Source of the DNA: Natronosalvus caseinilyticus
GTDB lineage: Archaea; Halobacteriota; Halobacteria; Halobacteriales; Natrialbaceae
Length of the DNA stretch: 64,000 bases
Reading direction: 5' to 3'
NCBI RefSeq assembly: GCF_017357105.1
Contig: NZ_CP071596.1
Coordinates: 1,922,001-1,986,000 of the forward strand
The position numbers and the translations under genes are program-made. Below are positions 1 to 7,551 of this stretch, one piece after another; within the stretch, counting starts at the first letter, position 1; each line of letters starts with the position of its first letter. Under the pieces are notes generated by a model, which did no database searches, had not been told where the DNA came from, and was given only the letters and a program-made list of their open reading frames with translations.

Positions 1-129
1 CGCCGTTCGTTCCCGCCTGAGCTTCCACGATACTCATTCGGCCGTCGAGGTACAGTGCGGTTACTCGAGCAGTCTCCTGTTCTGGAGAACCGGCAGACAC
101 TTTTTCGACCGCACCCTACGCAAGCGTAG

Positions 130-414
130 ATGCACGCGGAGCCCGTCACCGAACCCGAGTACGACGTGCCCGAGGAGGGACCGGCACTGAGCTGTCCCTA
201 CTGCGCTCGCCCGCTCCAGACCGAGGAACTCCTCACGTATCACGTGGGTCTCGCTCACGACGACGTTTGCAGCGACGCTGAGCGCGAGGCGTTCGAGGAG
301 GCCCGCGAGGACGAGGAGTTCGACCTGTTCACCTTCCACGCGAAGGCGGCCGTCTCGGTGTTTCTGATCTACTTCATGTTCGTGTTCCTCTACGGACTCG
401 TCTGGTCGGGCTGA
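130..414 (+). CDS. Small zinc-finger protein with C-terminal membrane anchor
   Basis: 94 residues. A C2H2-type pair is visible: C22 and C25 (CPYC), then H38 and H43 (TYHVGLAH). An acidic, Glu-rich stretch follows, and the last 20 or so residues are hydrophobic (VFLIYFMFVFLYGL), so the zinc finger is probably tethered to the membrane by one segment. Proteins of this shape are common conserved hypotheticals in haloarchaea. No enzymatic motif is seen and the role is unknown; nucleic-acid or protein binding at the membrane is only inference. The next gene on the same strand begins about 100 nt downstream and looks functionally unrelated. Confidence 0.75.
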   Translation: MHAEPVTEPEYDVPEEGPALSCPYCARPLQTEELLTYHVGLAHDDVCSDAEREAFEEAREDEEFDLFTFHAKAAVSVFLIYFMFVFLYGLVWSG

Positions 415-520
415 CGCGATAGGCTTCGAGTCCGCCCCGTTCCGAGCCCAGCCTCCGAGCCCGCCAAGACCGGCACGCGCCGCCCGGACCTATTTTGGGC
501 TCAGCGTGGTGCAGCCGTCT

Positions 521-1312
521 ATGGCGGACCACCACGGATCGACCGATCGGACAGTGGCCATTACCGGCGCCTCCGGACGGGTTGGTCGAGAGGCAATCGA
601 GGCCCTGTCGGCGTACGACTGTCGCCTCTTCAGCCACAGCGAACACGAGGACATCGACAGCGAGACGCTCGAGATCGCCGACCGCGACGCCTTCTCGAAC
701 GCGCTCGAGGGCGCGAACGTGCTGATCCACCTCGCCGCGAACCCCTCCCCCAGGGCCGAGTGGGACGACCTGGAGGGGCCGAATATCGACGGCGTGTACA
801 ACGCGTTTGAGGCTGCCCTCGAGAACGACCTCGAGCGAGTGATCTTCGCGAGTTCGAACCACGCCGTCAACGGCGAGAACGTCGTGGACCCGACGAGGGT
901 CGAGACCACCGGAGGCGATCCGCGCGTCGTCCGCCCCGACGACCCGCCCAGCCCCGACAGTTACTACGGCGTGACGAAGGTCTTCGGGGAGGCGATGGGC
1001 GAGTACTACGCCCGCAGACACGGCCTCGAGGTCGTGAACTTGCGAATCGGCTGGCTCCTGGACGAGGAGGAATTACGCGAAATCTGCGACGAACGCGACG
1101 GCTCCGGCGAGCGTTACGCCCGTGCGATGTGGCTCAGCCCCGCCGATTGCTGGCGCCTTCTCGAAGCGACGGTCTCGGCCTCGCTCTCGACCCACGCTAT
1201 CACCGCCCACGGCGTCTCGAACAACGCGGACCGCTTCCTGTCGCTGGCCGAGACGATGCACGAACTCGAGTATCGGCCCCGCGACGACTCGAGCGTCGTG
1301 CTCGACGAGTAA
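521..1312 (+). CDS. NAD-dependent epimerase/dehydratase, Azf-like
   Basis: 263 residues, extended SDR fold. The N-terminal Rossmann motif TGASGRVG is present, followed by a long SDR-type core with FASSNHAV and a Y-x-x-x-K pair in SYYGVTK. Overall shape and the SSNHAV block resemble the haloarchaeal NAD-dependent glucose-6-phosphate dehydrogenase (Azf) and UxuD-like sugar dehydrogenases, but substrate cannot be assigned from sequence. An in-frame GTG lies upstream at 506; I prefer ATG 521 because a TATA-like TATTTTG sits about 28 nt before it, which fits a leaderless transcript. No operon partner is evident. Confidence 0.8.
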   Translation: MADHHGSTDRTVAITGASGRVGREAIEALSAYDCRLFSHSEHEDIDSETLEIADRDAFSNALEGANVLIHLAANPSPRAEWDDLEGPNIDGVYNAFEAALENDLERVIFASSNHAVNGENVVDPTRVETTGGDPRVVRPDDPPSPDSYYGVTKVFGEAMGEYYARRHGLEVVNLRIGWLLDEEELREICDERDGSGERYARAMWLSPADCWRLLEATVSASLSTHAITAHGVSNNADRFLSLAETMHELEYRPRDDSSVVLDE

Positions 1313-1400
1313 TCGCTCAGCAGATCGATACCGAAAATCGGTTAGATCGTTGGACCGAGACGGATCGAACCGTCGAACGGTTCGATCGTCGTAGGCGGCG

Positions 1401-1811
1401 TTACCCTTGTGTCTCGTAGGACTCGAGCATCGTCAGCAGTTCCTGACCCAGGTCGCCGGTGGCGTTCCGAATCCGATTCGTTTCGGTGTCGCGGACGACC
1501 AGCCTGCACGCTTCCAGTTTCGGGAGGTGGACGTGATGGAGCGCCGTTCGGACGCGTTGTCTGTGCTCGCTGTCTGCTCGATCTGTATTCCGTAGCGCTT
1601 CGGCAACCCGGTCCGCAAGTACGTCCATCTCCATCGCTTCTTCGTCGGCGAGCTCCAACGTTCGAAGAATAACTCGACGTTGCTCGCTGGCAATTGCCAG
1701 GAGAACCTCGTCGAGAGGATTCGGTTCGCTGCCCACCGGTGAACTGGTTCTCGTCGCCTCTCCCCCGATACCCAATCCTTCCGCGCTCGACTTGCTCGAC
1801 TGGCGATCCAT
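1401..1811 (-). CDS. DUF7344-like winged-helix protein
   Basis: 136 residues. After a polar N-terminus comes a region typical of haloarchaeal ArsR-like winged-helix proteins: LDEVLLAIASEQRRVILRTL (helix 1), a middle Asp/Arg-rich segment, then ALHHVHLPKLEACRLV, the LHHxHLPKL signature. No sensor domain or membrane segment. Presumed DNA-binding regulator; targets unknown. ATG 1811 is chosen over an in-frame GTG at 1817. It heads a cluster of regulators (HTH_10 genes at 1873 and 2816, HalOD1 at 3550). A homologue sits at 41964, again next to HTH_10 and HalOD1 genes. Confidence 0.75.
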   Translation of the reverse strand: MDRQSSKSSAEGLGIGGEATRTSSPVGSEPNPLDEVLLAIASEQRRVILRTLELADEEAMEMDVLADRVAEALRNTDRADSEHRQRVRTALHHVHLPKLEACRLVVRDTETNRIRNATGDLGQELLTMLESYETQG

Positions 1812-1872
1812 ATTCACACATTACCGGGTGAGAAGTGTGAGGATTCGCCATGATGCACGAGGGAACCCGAGC

Positions 1873-2529
1873 TTACGTGTCTCCCTCGGAGGGGAGGAGC
1901 GTGTACGTGACGAGCGCCCCGATCGCTCGGCGGAGTCGTTCCGTGACGGCCTGATCGGAAATCTCGAGTTCGTCGGCGAGTTCCTTGGTCGTACAGCCTC
2001 TCGGGATGTCGTAGTAGCCCATCTCCACGGCCAGCGTGATCGCTTCCCGCTGGGGGCCAGTCAGACCGTGCCACGGACCGGCGTCCGGTTCCGTCGGATT
2101 GTACACGCGAGCCACTTCCAGCGAGATCTGTGTGTCCTCACAGCGTGTCGTGAACTCGCTAAGGGCCGTGTGATCGGGAAATCGCAGTTCGAAGGCCCAC
2201 GATTCGGGTGTCCCGGTGGCGCTCAAGAGCTGGCCCTCGGTCTCTCTGATTCCCCGAAAGAGGTGGTCCTGGTTCGCGTCCCAATCGAGTGTGAAGAGCG
2301 TTCGGTCCTCGAAGACATCGACTTCCGACGCGTCGTTGACGGTCGGGTGGCGTTTGACGGCGTCGACAAACGAGCTTCGCGTCGAGTTGTGAATCCAGAA
2401 GAGGGGAACGGTGGCCTCACCGATCGGCACGAGGTTCTCGAGTTCGATAGACGTGATCCCATCGATGTGCAGAATTCGTCCGAGTTCGAAGTCGGCGGAC
2501 GGGATTCGGAATTCTGCGATCACGCTCAT
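1873..2529 (-). CDS. HTH_10 (bacterio-opsin activator type) transcription regulator
   Basis: 218 residues. The C-terminal 50 or so residues are a bacterio-opsin-activator HTH: LTGPQREAITLAVEMGYYDIPRGCTTKELADELEISDQAVTERLRRA (residues about 155-205). The N-terminal part is the beta-rich ligand/partner domain that usually accompanies it (AEFRIPSADFELGRIL onward). It lies 61 nt upstream of the DUF7344-like gene on the same strand, so the two may be cotranscribed. The signal it senses is unknown; the family is a large, rapidly expanded haloarchaeal regulator family. Confidence 0.85.
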   Translation of the reverse strand: MSVIAEFRIPSADFELGRILHIDGITSIELENLVPIGEATVPLFWIHNSTRSSFVDAVKRHPTVNDASEVDVFEDRTLFTLDWDANQDHLFRGIRETEGQLLSATGTPESWAFELRFPDHTALSEFTTRCEDTQISLEVARVYNPTEPDAGPWHGLTGPQREAITLAVEMGYYDIPRGCTTKELADELEISDQAVTERLRRAIGALVTYTLLPSEGDT

Positions 2530-2666
2530 GACTCGCTATCGTCACCATGGTTGGCCATGCTAGTACAAAACTAGGTGGCATGGTACACCATGCTCTGCCG
2601 AGATTGGAATCGGGAAACCATTTCTCCGCCTCGGAATCCCACCGCTCGAATCATCGTAGCCTGCTC

Positions 2667-2768
2667 ATGCTGCCATTACCTGGGTCGCCGCGTCGTCCTC
2701 ATACTACCATTACTCGAGTCGCTGCGTCGTCTTCGAACCGCCATCGTCGGACTGCTGCGTCGTGGCTT
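2667..2768. repeat. Three imperfect 34-bp tandem repeats upstream of an HTH_10 gene
   Basis: Units at 2667-2700, 2701-2734 and 2735-2768 line up with shared blocks CCATTAC, GTCG and CTGCGTCGT (or close variants). The first two units match at roughly three quarters of positions; the third is more divergent. They fill the intergenic space between two divergently placed HTH_10 genes (1873 minus, 2816 plus) and end about 48 nt before the second start. They could be binding sites or simply a slipped duplication. Confidence 0.5.
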
Positions 2769-2815
2769 GATACATCACCCACACCGGTTATTCGCCGTCC
2801 CGACGAACTGGGAGT

Positions 2816-3457
2816 ATGGCTACCGTGTTAGAATTTACGAGTCCAGCAGAGGAGTTTCCGCTGGGTACGGTCTTCGAAAACTTGCCGGGAGTCACGGTCG
2901 AACTCGAGCGACTCATCCCACATGAGACCCTGATCATCCCCTACTTCTGGATCCGTGGCGCGGAGGCCGAGGATATCGAAGCCGCCTTTGAGGCTCACGC
3001 TGGCATAGTCAGCGTCGACCTCGTCGACAGCGTCGATAGCGAGTTTCTCATGCGGGCAGAGTGGGAGGAGTCGTACTTCGGTATCCTGAGCGCTCTCGCC
3101 AAGACCAACGTCGCCGTCCTCTCTGGGATCGGGACGAGTGACGGGTGGCGTTTCGAGGTTCGAGGCGAAAGCCGCGACGCGATCAGCGAGTTCCGAACCA
3201 GTTGCCAGGAACACGAGATTCCCATCGAAATCACCGCCGTGCACGCGTTGCTCCCGGTACAGGGCGACGGCTACGAGTTGACCGACACCCAGCGAGAGGC
3301 ACTGGTGCTGGCCTACGAGCGAGGTTACTTCGACTCGCCGCGCGAGGCGTCGCTGGAGGATGTCGCCGACGAACTCGGTATCACCCAGCAGTCGCTTTCG
3401 TCCCGACTCAGACGCGGCCATCGCCGGCTCATCGGCGGAACGCTCGCTAATCCGTAG
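2816..3457 (+). CDS. HTH_10 (bacterio-opsin activator type) transcription regulator
   Basis: 213 residues. N-terminal sensing domain begins TVLEFTSPAEEFPLGTVF and includes LERLIPHETLIIPYFWIRG; C-terminal HTH_10 is LTDTQREALVLAYERGYFDSPREASLEDVADELGITQQSLSSRLRRGHRRL (about residues 153-205). It is a close paralogue of the protein at 40369: both share FPLGTVF, VTVELERLIP, IPYFW(I/V)RG and VDSVD blocks. Divergent from the regulator at 1873, with a repeat-rich spacer between. A HalOD1 gene follows 92 nt downstream on the same strand. Target genes unknown. Confidence 0.85.
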   Translation: MATVLEFTSPAEEFPLGTVFENLPGVTVELERLIPHETLIIPYFWIRGAEAEDIEAAFEAHAGIVSVDLVDSVDSEFLMRAEWEESYFGILSALAKTNVAVLSGIGTSDGWRFEVRGESRDAISEFRTSCQEHEIPIEITAVHALLPVQGDGYELTDTQREALVLAYERGYFDSPREASLEDVADELGITQQSLSSRLRRGHRRLIGGTLANP

Positions 3458-3549
3458 ACTCGGCTGGAACGCTCGGTAGACCGGTATTAATACCTTCTGT
3501 ATAATCAGTGCCGCTCTTCACCCGATTCAGTCCGCTAGAGTGACGTAGT

Positions 3550-3903
3550 ATGATTGATACACAGGCCGGTGTCGAGTTGGCGTCGATGGCGTTTCATCCA
3601 GAGTCGGAAACGTACAGAGCCGAGTACGACCAGACCTCAGTTTCTGCGAGCATGGCCGTTGTGGCGGTACTCTCGGAGGTGATGGATGTCGATCCAGTCG
3701 AACTGGAACCGCTTCACGCGTCCGTCAACACCAGTGCGCTCGACAATCTTGCCCGGGTTCGAGACGGGACGGGCGAAGAGGTTTCGATCACGTTTCGGGT
3801 AGCGACGTACGCGATAACCGTCTCCAACGACGGCACGGTCGCGCTCACTTCGCGAGAGCAGACGGGAACGGACGGCGTAACCGAGGGAGTGTCTCCCGTA
3901 TGA
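3550..3903 (+). CDS. HalOD1 output-domain protein
   Basis: 117 residues, a single HalOD1 domain: an alpha-helical start (SASMAVVAVLSEVMDVDPVELEPL), the LNP/DALD-type block as NTSALDNLARVRDG, then a beta hairpin ending VTFRVATYAITVSNDG-like (here ITFRVATYAITVSNDGTVALT). HalOD1 domains occur alone or at the C-terminus of haloarchaeal response-regulator-like proteins and are thought to be output modules; their molecular action is not established. Translationally coupled to the next ORF: its TGA overlaps the following ATG (ATGA at 3900). Confidence 0.75.
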   Translation: MIDTQAGVELASMAFHPESETYRAEYDQTSVSASMAVVAVLSEVMDVDPVELEPLHASVNTSALDNLARVRDGTGEEVSITFRVATYAITVSNDGTVALTSREQTGTDGVTEGVSPV

Positions 3904-4085
3904 CCTCCGAAGAGGCCTCGCTCGCGACTCGAGCGGAACTCAACGCCGAAATGCAGTCGCTTCTTCGTCGAGCGCACGGTAACGGTGTCGACGTCGAAGG
4001 TGGGTGGGAGTGTCGAAACGGTCCCGAGCATCCAGACTGGGACGTGATCGTCACCGAAGTGCGAAAGAACGACGGGTCGGAGTGA
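3900..4085 (+). CDS. Small hypothetical protein coupled to a HalOD1 gene
   Basis: 61 residues, not recognised. It starts on an ATGA overlap with the HalOD1 gene, which strongly supports translation. Sequence is polar and acidic, with one Cys (GGWECRNG) and the C-terminal block HPDWDVIVTEVRKN. No membrane segment or catalytic motif. The coupling suggests a partner of the HalOD1 protein, but that is inference only. Confidence 0.6.
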   Translation: MTSEEASLATRAELNAEMQSLLRRAHGNGVDVEGGWECRNGPEHPDWDVIVTEVRKNDGSE

Positions 4086-4191
4086 ACGAGTACGTCGGCG
4101 AACGCGGTTTCTGCGGACGGTGATATTTTCGCTGAACGATGTTCAGCCCCGGTGGCAACGAAGGGGGCGCAGGCATCCGACCTCGCCTCGA

Positions 4192-4626
4192 TTACGTTTC
4201 GCTCTGGACTCGACGGACGAACTCCTCGAGTTCGTCTTCGATGAGCGTCGAAACGCGCTCGCTGTATTGCCAGAGCGCCGCGTTGAGTCGCTCTTCCGTT
4301 TCGTCGTCGATATCGTCTCCGTCTCGGAGGACGGAATCGTCGGTGATCTGTGGGTGATAGACACAGACGACGCCGAGCGGAACGTCAGCCTCGATCTCAC
4401 CAGCGGTGTGAATACCGTACTTATCGGTTCCCCAGACGCCGTCTCCACCCTGTCGCTCGAGTGCCGAGTCGAGCGCATCGAGAAGCTGTACGTCCTCGGC
4501 CGTGAGAATCGGGTCGTCACCTTCGAACAGTTCCGAGTACGCCTCCGTTCGGGCACGGTTCGTCCACTGCTCCAGGTGAGACTGTGCGCGTACGATCAGT
4601 TGCCGTTCGTCCGGACGCTCGGTCAT
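4192..4626 (-). CDS. Conserved haloarchaeal hypothetical protein
   Basis: 144 residues, soluble and acidic. Visible features are an N-terminal helix (RQLIVRAQSHLEQWTNRARTE), a middle segment with IHTAGEIEADVPLGVVCVYHPQIT, and a C-terminal helix rich in Glu (LEEFVRRVQ). Codon use is typical of the neighbours. Function is unknown; I see no metal-binding or catalytic signature. It is flanked by short gaps of about 105 and 145 nt and is not obviously in an operon. Confidence 0.65.
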   Translation of the reverse strand: MTERPDERQLIVRAQSHLEQWTNRARTEAYSELFEGDDPILTAEDVQLLDALDSALERQGGDGVWGTDKYGIHTAGEIEADVPLGVVCVYHPQITDDSVLRDGDDIDDETEERLNAALWQYSERVSTLIEDELEEFVRRVQSET

Positions 4627-4770
4627 GGGCTAGTGACGACTGCCAGGTCAATCAACGTTTGCGTCGACGGCCTGTGAGTTCGCTGGCGACGGCGGCGTGA
4701 CAGCCATTCCTGAGGCGTCCATTAACGTGCCGTCCACAGCGTTATCACGATCACGACTGTATGTCACTGT

Positions 4771-5169
4771 ATGGCAGACACGAAACGGAGTCGAGAGAAA
4801 CAAGCTCGTAACGAGGAGAACCGACAGCGAGAACGGGAAGTCTCGGAGGCGCGCGACCGTGCCGACGAAGCCGAGCCGCCGGGTAACGAATGGGAGGAAG
4901 CCGACGACGAAGGCTCGACGGACGACGGCTCCGACTCGCCTCGAGAGTGCCACCGTCGCGACTGTACCGAACCGGCGACGTTCGTCGTCGTCGAACGCTA
5001 TCAGGAAGAGACCGGTCACGGTGCCGTCGAAGCGAGGGCGTTCCTCTGTCGAGCCCACACCGACGAGGAGAGTCCCGCGAATCTCGACAGTGCTTACGAC
5101 GACTACCTGTTTCGCGTCGAGATGTTGCCGGAGGCAGGGACAGAGACAGGCACTGCGGCGACGGAGTAA
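4771..5169 (+). CDS. Hypothetical protein with charged N-terminal helix and Cys/His motif
   Basis: 132 residues. The first 50 residues are highly charged and helical (KRSREKQARNEENRQREREV), probably coiled-coil or disordered. The rest holds a possible zinc site: CHRRDC (about residues 63-68) and FLCRAH (about residues 95-100). The C-terminus is hydrophobic-poor. A compact Cys/His domain after a charged tail suggests nucleic-acid or protein binding, but there is no family I recognise. Stands alone on the plus strand before the convergent methylaspartate-cycle operon. Confidence 0.65.
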   Translation: MADTKRSREKQARNEENRQREREVSEARDRADEAEPPGNEWEEADDEGSTDDGSDSPRECHRRDCTEPATFVVVERYQEETGHGAVEARAFLCRAHTDEESPANLDSAYDDYLFRVEMLPEAGTETGTAATE

Positions 5170-5262
5170 TTGGCGCCTCGATTTGCATTCGCAGTCGAAC
5201 GCTCGAGGCCGCTCCCCAGCCGCTCGAGGTCGGTCCCCGACCGCTTGGCGCGTCCGACGAGC

Positions 5263-6315
5263 CTACCGATACGATAGCTCGAGTTCGAGCGCCCGCTCGA
5301 GCAATCCCTCGTCGTACAGGTCGTCCGTCTGCTCGGGACGGGTACGGTGGATCGCCCGAACCGTCTCGACGGTGTTCCGGAAGTTCTTGAACGTCGCCTC
5401 GTCGACCATCTGGCCGTCGATCGTTACCGCGCCCGTCCCCTCGACTTTCGCGGCGTTGAACCGTTCGATTTTGTGGACGTCGCGCTCGAGTTCCGTCGGC
5501 GTGGGCGTGTGGATCCGGTTGGCCTGGATCGTCTGTTTGGGGTACAGCGACCAGGAGCCGTCGAGACCGATCCGCGCCTCGCGCTCGACCTGGTCAGCGT
5601 AGCCGTCGGCGTTGTAGACGGTCACGCCCGCGCGCTCGACGAAGAGGTCGTCGAACGGGCCGCCGATGGCGAGCAAATCACCGGCGCTCGCCTCGTTGGA
5701 GAGCGCCTCGAGCAGGCCGTCCCAGCGCGGGCGGCCGTCGCCGAGGTCGCGTCCGCCGAGTTCGGCGGTGTAGTCGACGGGGCCGAAGACGAGGGCGGTG
5801 AGCCGCTCGCTGCCGGGGCCGGTATCGGTCTCCAGCCGGGCAATCTCGCGCAGATCCGATCGGGCGCGTGCCGTTTCGACGATGATCGAGAGGCCAATCG
5901 ATCCCTCGGGATGGCCGTGATCGGCTTCTGCTCTGGCTACCGCCTCGAGGGCGCGCTCGACGTCCGAACGACGGCCGACCTTGGGGACCACGACGCCGTC
6001 GATCTCGTCGCCCACGTCGCGGACGAGCGTGTCTATTTCCTCGCGGCCCCGCGCGCGCAACGTCTCGTCGTCGTAGCTCCACTGGACGCGCGGCCAGATC
6101 TCCCCGGGGAACTCGAATTCTGGGAGTAATTCGCAAACGTTCTCGAGGCCCTCGGCTTTCATGTCCGGGGCAGTGCCGTCCTCGAGGTCGGGGACGAGCC
6201 AGTCGGGAGCCTGGAAGCCCTCGGCGGTGAGGCCGGATCTGAGGTACTTCGCCGTGTCGTCTTTCGGGACGGCGGCCGGTGCGGTCTGGAAGGTGCGGCA
6301 GGTTCGATCGGTCAT
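5263..6315 (-). CDS. citE: CitE-like (beta-methylmalyl-CoA lyase) of the methylaspartate cycle
   Basis: 350 residues, HpcH/HpaI/CitE TIM-barrel. Motifs: PDLEDGTAPDMKAEG (CoA/metal region), VVPKVGRRSDVERA, SIIVETARARSDL with the conserved Glu, and YPKQTIQANRIHTPTPTE near the C-terminus. In haloarchaea this enzyme splits beta-methylmalyl-CoA into glyoxylate and propionyl-CoA. It is the last gene of the minus-strand operon mamS-mamE-mal-mch-citE, 36 nt after mch, which fixes its role better than sequence alone. The related malyl-CoA thioesterase activity cannot be excluded from sequence. Confidence 0.88.
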   Translation of the reverse strand: MTDRTCRTFQTAPAAVPKDDTAKYLRSGLTAEGFQAPDWLVPDLEDGTAPDMKAEGLENVCELLPEFEFPGEIWPRVQWSYDDETLRARGREEIDTLVRDVGDEIDGVVVPKVGRRSDVERALEAVARAEADHGHPEGSIGLSIIVETARARSDLREIARLETDTGPGSERLTALVFGPVDYTAELGGRDLGDGRPRWDGLLEALSNEASAGDLLAIGGPFDDLFVERAGVTVYNADGYADQVEREARIGLDGSWSLYPKQTIQANRIHTPTPTELERDVHKIERFNAAKVEGTGAVTIDGQMVDEATFKNFRNTVETVRAIHRTRPEQTDDLYDEGLLERALELELSYR

Positions 6316-6351
6316 TGGAAGTGTGGTCGTTGTCTCGTAGTGAAACTCGCT

Positions 6352-7551
6352 TCAGTCGTCTCGAGTCAGTATCTCGGCGGTTCGAATTCCGGAGTACACC
6401 GGCTCGTCGCGCTGGTTGAACGCGACGTGCTGGAAGCGGACGGTCCCCGCCCGCTCGTTCGCGGTCGTCGTCTCGCGACTCGTCTCCAGGACGCGCGTGA
6501 AACAGTAGACGGTGTCGCCGGGGGTGACGAACGCGTGGAAGCGTTCGTCCTCGAAACCGACTTCGCGGTGGGTTCGCTCGTCCGAGCGAGCGTGGCCCAG
6601 CGCCGTCGAGCGCGTCACGTCGCCGTAAGCGACGATTCCGCCCGAGGGTGCGTCGGCCATCGCGTCGACGTTGTGGTGCTGTTTCGCCGTGTTGAGCGTC
6701 GCCAGTGGCAGGGTCGCGACGGTCACGTCGTCCATGGTGCGCCCGCGTTCGTGCCGGTAGGCGACGGCGGCGTCCCGGTTATCGGCCGTCTCGAGAGCGA
6801 CTTCGAAGTCCTCGAACGCGTCGCCCTCGGGGGTGACGAACGTTTCGGGGAGCGCGCTCGTGGGACGTTCGGTATCCGATGGGTGGCCGTCGCCATCGGT
6901 TTCGACGCCATCTTCGTCGGTATCACCGCCGTCTCCATCGGTTCCGACGCCTCTTCCGTCCGTCTCGAGTCGCTCGCGTCGCGGAATCATGTTGGTCCGC
7001 TCGTAGGCGCAGAGCGTTTTGCCCGTCCCGGCGTCGTATCCACGAGTCGCCCAGGTGACGATGCCGTAGTTTGGTCTCGAGTTCGATCCCTTCGTAGTCA
7101 GGACTTCGCTCTCGACGCGCAGGTCGGTCCCCGGAGCGACGACGTCGGCCGGAAAGCGGACGTTCGTCCGGCCAAGGAAGTAGCCGCCTTTCTCGCTCAG
7201 GTCCTCGACGGTGCAGCCGAGGGTGGCCGCCAGCAGGTAGTCCGGGTGGATCGGCGGTTCGTCGAAGCCGCGGTCACGGGCGACGTCTGCGCGCCAGTAC
7301 CCGGGGTCGTGGTTCAGCGTCTGGCTCGTCCACAGTTCGTTCCCCCAGCGAGTCAGTCGGAGTCCGGGTTCGTGCTGGATTACGTCTCCCTCCGCGAAGT
7401 CCTCGAAGTGGTGCCCTTTCTCGCGGGTGTCCGCTCGCTCGAGCGCGCTGGTGAAGGTGTCGGGGTCGGTCCACTCGAGGTCGTTCGCGTTCCTGGAATT
7501 GGCACTCGAGTCGTTCTCGTCTCGCGAGCCGTCCTCATCGGCGTCAGTCAT
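6352..7551 (-). CDS. mch: Mesaconyl-CoA hydratase (MaoC-like, double hotdog)
   Basis: 399 residues. Two MaoC/hotdog halves: the first around FEDFAEGDVIQHEPG through NVRFPADVVAPGTDLRVESEV, the second around VTVATLPLATLNTAKQHHNVDAM and FVTPGDTVYCFTRVLE. Hydrates mesaconyl-CoA to beta-methylmalyl-CoA. Between the halves (about nt 6865-6975) lies an acidic Gly/Asp linker made of repeats of TDGDG-like units, which looks like a slipped low-complexity insertion. The start ATGACTGA overlaps the stop of mal by 8 nt, so translation is coupled. Confidence 0.88.
   Translation of the reverse strand: MTDADEDGSRDENDSSANSRNANDLEWTDPDTFTSALERADTREKGHHFEDFAEGDVIQHEPGLRLTRWGNELWTSQTLNHDPGYWRADVARDRGFDEPPIHPDYLLAATLGCTVEDLSEKGGYFLGRTNVRFPADVVAPGTDLRVESEVLTTKGSNSRPNYGIVTWATRGYDAGTGKTLCAYERTNMIPRRERLETDGRGVGTDGDGGDTDEDGVETDGDGHPSDTERPTSALPETFVTPEGDAFEDFEVALETADNRDAAVAYRHERGRTMDDVTVATLPLATLNTAKQHHNVDAMADAPSGGIVAYGDVTRSTALGHARSDERTHREVGFEDERFHAFVTPGDTVYCFTRVLETSRETTTANERAGTVRFQHVAFNQRDEPVYSGIRTAEILTRDD

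Noticed and set aside
1-37. Possible start of a minus-strand gene (MSIVEAQAGTNG) running off the left edge
   Set aside because: Only 12 codons are visible, with no recognised promoter or ribosome-binding site, so it cannot be supported.
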